A stretch of DNA of 64,000 nucleotides from Myxococcales bacterium (GTDB lineage: Bacteria > Myxococcota_A > Polyangia > Polyangiales > Polyangiaceae), in contig SECP01000007.1 of NCBI GenBank assembly GCA_004193285.1, forward strand, positions 62,001-126,000, written 5' to 3'. The translations under genes were made by a program, and so were the position numbers. The notes under the pieces were generated by a model. It did not search any database. It saw nothing but the letters and a program-made list of their open reading frames with translations, and was not told the origin of the DNA. Shown one piece after another: positions 33,466 through 40,444 of this stretch (its first letter is position 1; each line of letters begins with the position of its first letter).

Positions 33466-34875
33466 CTACGGAGTGATCGCGCAGAGCTCGTCGGACGAGC
33501 AGTCGTATACATCCGTCTCGATGAACTTCTTCTGCTCCACCTCCCAGTGCACGAGCACGGGTGTCGCGTCGCCGCTCTCGTTGTAATTGGTGGCGCCGGA
33601 CGCGCCGTCGTAGCGCACGGTGCCGCCGGTGGTGAGAACCTCGTAGGCGCGTTGGAAGTCTTCGACCGTCGCGCTCACGGGCTCGCCCTCCGGATCACTG
33701 ATGCGAGCCATGGCCTCGCGCACGGCCTCCGCGGTCACCTCGCTCGGGTCCTCCAGATCAACCGAGGCCGCGATCGAAGCGAGCATGAGCGCGACCGTCG
33801 AGTCATAAGCCCCGCTGCAGCCCATCTCGGCCTGGTCACCGTTCTCCTCGAAAGCGGATTGAAAGGCCTTGCCGGAAGCGTCGTCCGAGACGAGGGGCGG
33901 CGAATTGCCCTGCACGCCCTCGGCCAAAGAGCCCAAGCTGCTCAAGATCGCGTTGCGACGGAAGGCGGTGGTGGCGAACAGGGGCGGTTGATAGTCCCCC
34001 TCGCGGTACGCCTTCACTGCGCCCGAAGAAGAGCCGGAGAGCAGCGCGAGGAAGATGGCGTCCGGCTCGCCTTCGTTCGCGGCGCCGGTGTCGGCGTTGC
34101 TCGCGTCCGTGAGGATCCCCAGATCTTCCCCGAAGTCGTAAGAGTTGAGGTCCTCCATCGGGTTGAAGAAGACGACCTCTACCGCGCTCTCGCCGGTCAC
34201 GAGCTCGCTCACGGCTGCCTTCACCGCGGCGGCGGAAGACTGACCGTAGGGGTCGTCGATCGCGTAGACGCCGACCTTCACCAGACCATCCCCGTTGCGG
34301 TCCCCGCCGTCGGTGCCGAGCAAGATCTGCGTCTGTACCGCCGCCTCGTACTTGGCGTTGAAAAAGGTGCGAAAGAGCCAGTTGTCTTCGTCGCGAAGGG
34401 CGGCTTGGCGCGCCGGGTCTGCGTCTTTGGCCTCGGGGTTGTTGATGGAAGCGGCGGAGCAAAGGTAGCAGGTGATTGGGACTTTGTAATCCGCGAGCGG
34501 CTCCTCCTGATAGTTGAGGGTGTTGACGCTCACGGTGTCGCCGCTGATGTCCGTGACGAGGCCGACGACCTTGTTCGTGTTGATGAGATCCGTGGCGCTT
34601 TCTTGCGAGTGCGGGCCGTTGCTCTGCGAATCCGCGAAGCTGATCGCGAAGCGCACTTTGCTGCCGGCGTTCGCGAGGGCCTGATTCATCTGCTTGGAGG
34701 CGAGCGACACCGCGTTGCGGTACAGGGGGCTCGCGCTGGGACCAGTCTCGTCCGTCAATGCGCCGATGTGGATCGCGTTCGGCGCGCTCGCGTCTTCGTC
34801 GTCGTCCGAGCCGCAGCCGATGCTCAGCGCCGCGCATAAGGTGCCCAGTAGGAGTCCAGTCCGCGTGCGAATCAT
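33466..34875 (-). CDS. ABC-type substrate-binding lipoprotein, paralogue 2
   Basis: 469 residues. The signal ends LSIGC (Cys21), followed by an acidic linker. The Peripla_BP_6-like fold begins IHIGALTDETGPSASPLYRNAV. It shares with the 31613 protein the CxxC at ITCYLCSA (Cys136, Cys139), the DRNGDG loop (192-197), NWLFRTFFNAKYEA, and a C-terminal Cys pair (YDCSSDELC). The TonB receptor lies 66 bp upstream on the same strand, and a terminator follows, so the pair is one transcript. Without permease or ATPase it may hand ligand to the receptor or act as a sensor. The ligand is unknown. Confidence 0.88.
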   Translation of the reverse strand: MIRTRTGLLLGTLCAALSIGCGSDDDEDASAPNAIHIGALTDETGPSASPLYRNAVSLASKQMNQALANAGSKVRFAISFADSQSNGPHSQESATDLINTNKVVGLVTDISGDTVSVNTLNYQEEPLADYKVPITCYLCSAASINNPEAKDADPARQAALRDEDNWLFRTFFNAKYEAAVQTQILLGTDGGDRNGDGLVKVGVYAIDDPYGQSSAAAVKAAVSELVTGESAVEVVFFNPMEDLNSYDFGEDLGILTDASNADTGAANEGEPDAIFLALLSGSSSGAVKAYREGDYQPPLFATTAFRRNAILSSLGSLAEGVQGNSPPLVSDDASGKAFQSAFEENGDQAEMGCSGAYDSTVALMLASIAASVDLEDPSEVTAEAVREAMARISDPEGEPVSATVEDFQRAYEVLTTGGTVRYDGASGATNYNESGDATPVLVHWEVEQKKFIETDVYDCSSDELCAITP

Positions 34876-34941
34876 GCTCTGTGCCTTTCCGTGGGATGAA
34901 TCGGGCGCGGGGGGAGCGCGCCAAAGCCGATGCCGAGCCGC

Positions 34942-37347
34942 TCAGAAGGTCTGGCGCGCTTCGAAGAACGCCGATGTGCGCTGCGCCGGGATATCGAACC
35001 CGCCGAAGCCAGGCTCCGAGTAGCGCTCGTCCAGGAGATTGCGGGCGGACGCACTGAAGTAGGTCAGCGCACCCTCGCCGAGCAGTGGTAGGCCGGCGGT
35101 GGTGATCGTCGCGTCGAGGGTCCGGTAGGAGGGGAGCGTGTAGCTGTCGCGGCCGTTGAGGATGATGTTGAACTGAGAGGCGCCGCGCTCACCGACGAAG
35201 CGCAAGCGTGCGTTCAAGAAGACGGGCAACCTGGGTACCTCTAGGTCCGCGCCGACGACGCCGTTGTACGAAGGGAAGCCGGTGAGCGCCTCCGCATCCT
35301 TCTGTGGGCCTTCCGTCGCTTTGATGTACGAGGCCCCCACGAAGGGGCGCAGCGGACCGAAGCTGCCGCGCAGCGTGCCTTCTGCGCCGACGAAGGTCTC
35401 CTGACCCATGTTGCGCGCGACGTAGTCCGTCCCCGCGGAGACGAAGTCGATCTTGTCGTTGATACGCTGCACGTAGCCGGAAACCTCCAGCACCGCGTAG
35501 TCCCACAGCACGGCGTAGACGGTCAGCTCGCCGCTGGTCAGCGTCTGGGGGACGAGCTGGGGGACGCTGGAGCCGCTGGTCAGGTTTCCGATCACGTTTC
35601 GTTCGACCCCGAAGCCAGGCTCCGCGAACATCAACACGCCGGTCGGAGACTGAAACGCGCGGCCTACGATCGCCTTCGCGGTGAGGGCCGGCGAAAGCTC
35701 GTAGATGATGCCTCCGCGAGCGCTGATTTGGGGAGGAGGAGCGAAGGCATCGTACGACGCTTTGTCCACGCGGCCGTTCGCCAGCAGCGTGAGCTGGGGC
35801 AAGGACTCGATGGGGGCTCCCGAGACTTGGAGGTAAGCGCCGATGTCTGTCAACGTTCGCTGACGGGGCGTATCGCTCGAGACGAAGTCGATGGCGGCGC
35901 CGGCGGGGCGCATGCCCTCGTCCATGTTCAAGACCGCGGAGTAGAAGAGGATGTCCTCGCGATCTGCCTCGAAATCCAGCCCCACGCGCGCGTTGAAGCG
36001 CGTGCCTACGGCGTAAGCGGTCGAGAAACCTGCGTCGAACGCGCGATACCCGAAGCTGCGCATGAAGGTGCGCGCCAGGTTGCGTGTCAAGTAGAAGCGG
36101 TCCTTGGGACCGGTGTCGCCCGCGCTACCGCCGAGCGTTAGTCGAGTCGACCAGCGGTCAGTCCAGCTCGCCTCGTGGCGGATGGTCGCGAAGTAGTTGC
36201 GCAGGGACTCGCGGCTGCGGTGCGTGAGCACGGAGTTGAGCTGGAACTCGGCGGCGGAGTCCAGCTCCTGTAGCCCCGCGTCTACGCTGAATTCGCCGTA
36301 CTTCTCCGTGGGAACCGCGAGCTGTAGGAACGCCGAAACCGGGTTGGAGGTGTCGCGTCGGCTCTTGTCTGCGAACAGCGGGGCGTAGCGCGGGTTCGCG
36401 TCGTCTTGAGCGTCGAACGTCTTCTGGATACGGAGCCCAGAGCGATCCACGCGCCCCGAAGCGGCGGCCAAGAGCAACCGCGCACGCTTGCTGGCGTACA
36501 TCGCCACCGCAGAGCCGCCGTAGCCGGGGTCGCCGCTTCCAACCGCGAGGCCGCCACCGGCGTCAACCGTCGTGCCCTCCCCGGGCTTGCGGGTGATGAC
36601 GTTGATGGTCGCGATGAAGGCGTTCGCGCCGTAGAGCGCGGAGAGCGGCCCTTTCACGATCTCGATCTGCTCGACGGCCTCTATCGGGATGTACTCGGGC
36701 CCGATGAAGGCGCGCAGGTCCGGCCTGAAGTTCACCGGGGTCCCGTTGATCATGATTTTCACGAGGCGCGTGCCGCCCCGCAGCCCCGGCGTGACCCCAC
36801 GAACCCCGATCGACTTCACGGAGCCGTCATCGGAAAGGTAGAGACCTGGCACGTTCTCCAGCGCGTCTGCCACCGAGCGGTAGCCGTTCTGCCGGATCTC
36901 TTTGCGGCTGATGACGGTGACGTTGGCGGCAGCGCGCGAACGCTCCTCGCTGGCTCCGCCGCTAGCGGTGACGACCGGAATGGACAGCAAATCCTCGAGC
37001 GATAGCTTGGCGAGGTCTTTGGGATCCGTGCTCGACCCTTCCGTGACGTCGGCGCCCTGTTGCGGAGCGAGCACCGGCTCGCCGAGCGGCGCCGAGCTCG
37101 GCGGAGCTTCGACCGCCGCCGGCGTGGGCTCCACCGCCGGCGGCGGGGCGGGAGGCGCCGGCGCTGCGTCGGCCGGCGGCGCAGGGGCCGGCTCTGCCGG
37201 CGTCGGCTCCGCCGGTACCTGCGCACGCGCCTCTGCGCACGCGCCGAAGCCGGCAACGGCTCCGAACGCGAGCGCGAGCGCGACGCGGCAGCCGCGCGCC
37301 TTGTGCGTGACGAGTGACCGAACGAGAGGCGGCAAAGGAGCGTGCAT
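34942..37347 (-). CDS. TonB-dependent outer-membrane receptor
   Basis: 801 residues. The signal ends AEARAQ. A Pro/Ala-rich stretch (45-105) is followed by SLEDLLSIPVVTASG, a plug domain (about 125-245: ANVTVISRKEIRQNGYRSVADALENVPG in parts, GVRGVTPGLRGGTRLVKIMINGTPV, EQIEIVKGPLSALYGANAFIATINVIT), and a C-terminal barrel ending in RQTF with the terminal Phe for outer-membrane insertion. It imports an unidentified ligand using TonB energy. It is first in an operon with a binding lipoprotein. The long proline-rich segment between signal and plug is unusual and may reach for partners. Confidence 0.93.
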   Translation of the reverse strand: MHAPLPPLVRSLVTHKARGCRVALALAFGAVAGFGACAEARAQVPAEPTPAEPAPAPPADAAPAPPAPPPAVEPTPAAVEAPPSSAPLGEPVLAPQQGADVTEGSSTDPKDLAKLSLEDLLSIPVVTASGGASEERSRAAANVTVISRKEIRQNGYRSVADALENVPGLYLSDDGSVKSIGVRGVTPGLRGGTRLVKIMINGTPVNFRPDLRAFIGPEYIPIEAVEQIEIVKGPLSALYGANAFIATINVITRKPGEGTTVDAGGGLAVGSGDPGYGGSAVAMYASKRARLLLAAASGRVDRSGLRIQKTFDAQDDANPRYAPLFADKSRRDTSNPVSAFLQLAVPTEKYGEFSVDAGLQELDSAAEFQLNSVLTHRSRESLRNYFATIRHEASWTDRWSTRLTLGGSAGDTGPKDRFYLTRNLARTFMRSFGYRAFDAGFSTAYAVGTRFNARVGLDFEADREDILFYSAVLNMDEGMRPAGAAIDFVSSDTPRQRTLTDIGAYLQVSGAPIESLPQLTLLANGRVDKASYDAFAPPPQISARGGIIYELSPALTAKAIVGRAFQSPTGVLMFAEPGFGVERNVIGNLTSGSSVPQLVPQTLTSGELTVYAVLWDYAVLEVSGYVQRINDKIDFVSAGTDYVARNMGQETFVGAEGTLRGSFGPLRPFVGASYIKATEGPQKDAEALTGFPSYNGVVGADLEVPRLPVFLNARLRFVGERGASQFNIILNGRDSYTLPSYRTLDATITTAGLPLLGEGALTYFSASARNLLDERYSEPGFGGFDIPAQRTSAFFEARQTF

Positions 37348-38096
37348 GAGTGACTGGAAGCAAGTGTTGCGAGGCAGTCCGCGGCGTGCCCATCACCAGG
37401 TCGCCCGCCAGAACGATCCAGATAGATAGAGCAGGCAACCCCTTGGTGTGAATTTAAATGAGACGACGCTCAGTCGTTTATGGGCGAGCGAGTGCGCGCT
37501 CTGCACACTCGGCCTCGCGCTCGGACCCTGAGAATTGCGGCTCAGGCTCACTCGGTCTTTTGCTCGTCTCAAGCTGCTTTTCACGGCACGTTTCGAGCGC
37601 CCGTCGGCTGAGCGTCCGCTAAGTGATGCAGTTGTTCGAAAGGCGCGAAGGGTCGGTAATTTCGTACAAATCACCACGCTGGTGATTGCCAGTCAATGCG
37701 ATGGTGTTGGTCGGAGCGACGATGAAGGGGGCCGCGGCTCGCAAACGCAGATGCGAGCTGGTAGCGATGCCGGGGCGCGAAGCCTTGCAATAACCGCCAG
37801 AGCGGAAGCCTCAACGGACGCGCGGCACAAACGGCGCAAGGCGAGCGCAGTTGCTCGGAAAGGAATCCGCGAGCGCGCCCATTTGCGCGCTCGACGCGAG
37901 GACGAAACGGACGTCGCGAGCTGTCGCTGGTCGCACGGCGCGTGCCAACGCCGGATGAATGCGCGCTCGTCCACGGCTGCTCGCGCTAGCGTGCCTTGGC
38001 GTAGGTCGTGCGCGATCGCCCTTGTGCAAGTTGCCTGCGCACGTTTAATCTCGTCCGGCTCGATGTCGTTCGATCCGTTCAGTAGAGCGTGCAGCG
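37348..38096. other. divergent intergenic region
   Basis: About 750 bp between the TonB receptor (minus) and the chemosensory cluster (plus). Frames in it are Arg/Ala-rich with no start signals or domains. The word CCCCTTGG at 37439-37446 also occurs just upstream of the binding-protein gene (33075-33082). Promoters for both flanking operons must lie here; none is clear by eye. Confidence 0.5.
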
Positions 38097-38510
38097 TTGG
38101 CTGACTCGGCGCCCAGCACGGACGTGGTCCTCGTCATCGACGACAGCGACGTCGCGCGCGCGGAGATGATCCGCGTGCTGGAGCAGGCTGGATTCCGGGT
38201 GATGGGCCTCGCTTCGCCCATCGGCGCGACCCGCGCGATCCTGGAAAACGGAGTTCGAGTCGTGGTCATAGACATCATGATGCCGGGCATGCGGGGCGAC
38301 CGCTTGGCCGCTCTCTTTCGCGGCAATCCGCGGCTGCGTGAGCTGGGAGTGGTGTTGGTTTCGGGCGCCAGCGCCGCGGAGCTCCTCAGCCTTTCGGTGG
38401 AGTCCGGCGCCAACGCGGTCGTATCGAAGGCCAATTTGCACGAGCTGGTGCCCGTCGTGCGCCGGGCGCTGCGCCGGCGTGATTCAGTGCCTGGAATGAC
38501 CTATGGTTGA
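38097..38510 (+). CDS. single-domain response regulator, copy 1
   Basis: 137 residues from a TTG. Receiver-only: acidic pair VLVIDDSD, phospho-Asp in VVVIDIMMPGMRGDRL, Ser in VLVSGAS at the switch position, and Lys in VVSKANL. There is no output domain. It is first in a tightly overlapping chemosensory cluster; its stop overlaps the CheW start by 8 bases. Copy 2 (38991) is a close paralogue, sharing LASPIGATR and DRLAALFRGNPR exactly. Probably a CheY-like output or phosphate sink for the CheA at 41982. A GTG start a few codons later is possible. Confidence 0.88.
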   Translation: MADSAPSTDVVLVIDDSDVARAEMIRVLEQAGFRVMGLASPIGATRAILENGVRVVVIDIMMPGMRGDRLAALFRGNPRLRELGVVLVSGASAAELLSLSVESGANAVVSKANLHELVPVVRRALRRRDSVPGMTYG

Positions 38511-38994
38511 GCTGCGGCCGGAAAACGCGGCCAGCGGCTCCGAGGCGAGCCTGGACGCATTCGTGGACTCCGACGCCCAGGAATCGCATGCCGGGCGCGC
38601 GAGCCGTGGCGTGCCGCGTGACCTGCTGGTGTTCGAGTTCGGTCGCGACCGTTTTGCGGTGGAGGCCCGGCGCGTCGAGTCCGTCGTCCCATGGCGAGCA
38701 CCGTCGCGGATCCCGGGAACGGACTCGCGCGTCCACGGGGCGATTCAGGACCGAGGACGGATCGTCGTCTTGATGGCGCATCCCGCTGGCGTCACCCCCG
38801 GGCCCAACCCTCCAGAAGGCAAGCTCATCGTGGTTTGCAGCGGCGCGCGCGGTCACGTCGGGCTGCCCGCCACGAGCGCACGAGCGGTGGGCAACTTTTC
38901 ACTCGCCAGCGAGCCGTCGCAGCTCTCGGTGCACGACTCTACCTTCGGCGCCTTCACCTACGTCGACCCGTTCGAGTACGGAGCGAGCTCGTGA
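38503..38994 (+). CDS. cheW: CheW-like coupling protein
   Basis: 163 residues, ATG overlapping the previous stop (ATGGTTGA). After a disordered N-terminal 40 residues comes the CheW beta-barrel: DLLVFEFGRDRFAVEARRVESVV, HGAIQDRGRIVVLM, LIVVCSGARGHVGLPATSARAV. It would link the chemoreceptor to CheA. The usual NxRG turn is degenerate (VHGAIQDRG), so coupling strength or partner choice may differ from standard CheW. The stop overlaps the next response regulator start (GTGA). The flanking twin regulators make this an RR-CheW-RR arrangement. Confidence 0.82.
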   Translation: MVELRPENAASGSEASLDAFVDSDAQESHAGRASRGVPRDLLVFEFGRDRFAVEARRVESVVPWRAPSRIPGTDSRVHGAIQDRGRIVVLMAHPAGVTPGPNPPEGKLIVVCSGARGHVGLPATSARAVGNFSLASEPSQLSVHDSTFGAFTYVDPFEYGASS

Positions 38995-39410
38995 GCCAAC
39001 GGCCAGCGCGCAAAGGCGCCGTGCTCGTGATCGATGACAGCGACATATCTCGCGCGGAGATGATGCGCGTGCTCGAGGAAGCTGGGCTCGAGGTAATTGG
39101 TCTGGCGTCGCCCATCGGCGCGACGCGCGTCATCCTCACCGGCAGCGTGTGCGCGGTAGTGATAGACATCGAGATGCCGAGCTTGCGCGGGGATCGCCTG
39201 GCCGCGCTCTTTCGTGGCAACCCACGCATGGCCGGCGTGGGGGTGGTCCTCGTCTCCGGCGAAAAGAACGAGGAGCTGACGCGCTTGGCCATCGAAGCGC
39301 GCGCGGACGAAGCGGTGTCCAAGAGCGCGCTTTCGGGCCTGCCGGACGCGGTCCGCCGAGCCATGGCTCGCGGGGAGTCGCAGCGTCCGTTCAGGGGGGA
39401 GGATGTCTAA
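38991..39410 (+). CDS. single-domain response regulator, copy 2
   Basis: 139 residues from the GTG overlapping the CheW stop. The frame is open upstream but that part is inside cheW. Receiver-only like copy 1: VLVIDDSD, VVIDIEMPSLRGDRL, VLVSGEK, AVSKSAL. It is conserved with copy 1 through LASPIGATR and DRLAALFRGNPR and differs mainly in the last third and in MPGM versus MPSL after the phospho-Asp. It arose by duplication. Its stop overlaps the next gene by 8 bases (ATGTCTAA). Confidence 0.88.
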   Translation: MSQRPARKGAVLVIDDSDISRAEMMRVLEEAGLEVIGLASPIGATRVILTGSVCAVVIDIEMPSLRGDRLAALFRGNPRMAGVGVVLVSGEKNEELTRLAIEARADEAVSKSALSGLPDAVRRAMARGESQRPFRGEDV

Positions 39411-39774
39411 GGTACTTTGCCTGACCCACCGCGGCGTCCGTTGCTGCGTGCCAGCGGAGCGCGTCCTGACCGCCGAGCAGGCGCGAAGGTACGAGGAGGC
39501 GGTACAGCTCTGGGAGGGGGACGAGCCTGCGGCGTCCGCTCCAGCGCTCGGTGAACGCTCGCTGCGCCTGGAAACGGCCGACGGCCCTCGCTGGCTCTGG
39601 GGCTCCAGCGTTCGAGCCGTTTCGATAACTGCGAGTCAGATACAGAAGCTCACGCCGGTATTGCGCGAGCTGCTCACCTTGCCCCACGTCGTGGGGCTGG
39701 CCGCGCTCGGCGAGGAGCTCGTGTGGTTGGTGGAGCCACTGCGGTTTTCGGGGGAACGCGCGGGGGCAAATTGA
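39403..39774 (+). CDS. small CheW-fold-like protein of the chemosensory cluster
   Basis: 123 residues, start overlapping the regulator stop. It is a short beta-rich protein with VLCLTHRGVRCCVPAERVLTA, RWLWGSSVRAVSI and HVVGLAALGEELVWLVEP. The alternating strands and a GLxxxxxELVWLV ending resemble a minimal CheW barrel, but identity is too low to be sure. Genetic coupling to the Che genes supports a coupling or regulatory role. It might alternatively be an unrelated small accessory protein. Confidence 0.6.
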   Translation: MSKVLCLTHRGVRCCVPAERVLTAEQARRYEEAVQLWEGDEPAASAPALGERSLRLETADGPRWLWGSSVRAVSITASQIQKLTPVLRELLTLPHVVGLAALGEELVWLVEPLRFSGERAGAN

Positions 39775-39819
39775 TTGAATCCAACGTAAGCTGAGCGCGT
39801 CTCTCTTCCTTGGCCCCAA

Positions 39820-39863
39820 CCCTCGATCTCACGGATCCCCCACCCCTCGATTTCACGGATCCC
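39820..39863 (+). repeat. tandem 20-bp direct repeat before the YfiR-like gene
   Basis: CCCTCGATCTCACGGATCCC at 39820-39839 and the same with one change (T for C at base 9) at 39844-39863, a period of 24 bases. The second copy ends 2 bases before the GTG start. It could be a regulator site acting on transcription or on translation initiation, or a recent duplication. Confidence 0.75.
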
Positions 39864-39865
39864 GC

Positions 39866-40438
39866 GTGAATAAGCATCGCCTGATCGCCCGGGCCTTCGC
39901 CGGCTTCTTCCTCCTCGGCGCTACCGCCCTGGCTGGATCGCTCGTGCCGAGCGCCCTGCGTTCGGCCATCATCGTGCGTTCGGCCGGCTACGAGCGCAAT
40001 TTCAACGAGCGCAGCGGCGAAGCAGTTTTGGCGGTGGTGGTGGGGAAGACGGGATCCGCTGCGGACGACGGCCGGGCCATGTCCGATACGTTCACCAAAC
40101 TTCTTCACGAAACACGGATCGGTACCCGCAAAGCTCGGGTCCTCACCATCACGCACGAAAGCAACAACCGCACCAACGAAGAGCTGTCCAACGCTCACGC
40201 GGAGATTGTGTATCTCGCGAAGGGGTTGGAGGGCCTGTCTGGCGGCATTCCGGGCGAGTCAGGAGGAGTGAAGCGCATTTTGGTATGCGCGGACGGCGCG
40301 GATGTCGCGCTAGGCTGCACCCTCGGCGTGGAGCTGGACGGCGAAAAGTCGCGAATCGTTCTGAACTTGAAGCAGGCCAACGCGGCCGGGCTCCGCTTCG
40401 ACTCTGGGTTGCTCAGGCTCGCACGTATCGTGCGATAG
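39866..40438 (+). CDS. YfiR-family (DUF4154) periplasmic protein
   Basis: 190 residues from a GTG. The N-terminal signal is FAGFFLLGATALAGSLVP. The body fits the DUF4154/YfiR pattern: VLAVVVGKTGSAADDGRAMS, RIGTRKARVLTI, AEIVYLAKG, and the closing RIVLNLKQANAAGLRFDSGLLRLARIV. A C-x9-C pair (Cys in VCADG and LGC) could form a disulphide. YfiR in Pseudomonas is a periplasmic repressor of the CHASE8-containing cyclase YfiN. Here no cyclase is present; the next gene, 6 bp downstream, is a chemoreceptor with a CHASE8-like ectodomain. So it probably gates that receptor. Confidence 0.85.
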   Translation: MNKHRLIARAFAGFFLLGATALAGSLVPSALRSAIIVRSAGYERNFNERSGEAVLAVVVGKTGSAADDGRAMSDTFTKLLHETRIGTRKARVLTITHESNNRTNEELSNAHAEIVYLAKGLEGLSGGIPGESGGVKRILVCADGADVALGCTLGVELDGEKSRIVLNLKQANAAGLRFDSGLLRLARIVR

Positions 40439-40444
40439 AGGCGT

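Noticed and set aside
31910..34839. Long plus-strand frames opposite both binding-protein genes
   Set aside because: Composition is Arg/Val/Gly-rich and without any domain, while the minus strand shows signal peptides and conserved paralogous motifs.
37535..38104. Plus-strand frame of 189 codons before the chemosensory cluster
   Set aside because: Arg/Ala/Ser-rich, no ribosome site, no signal or domain, and it runs into the response regulator start.
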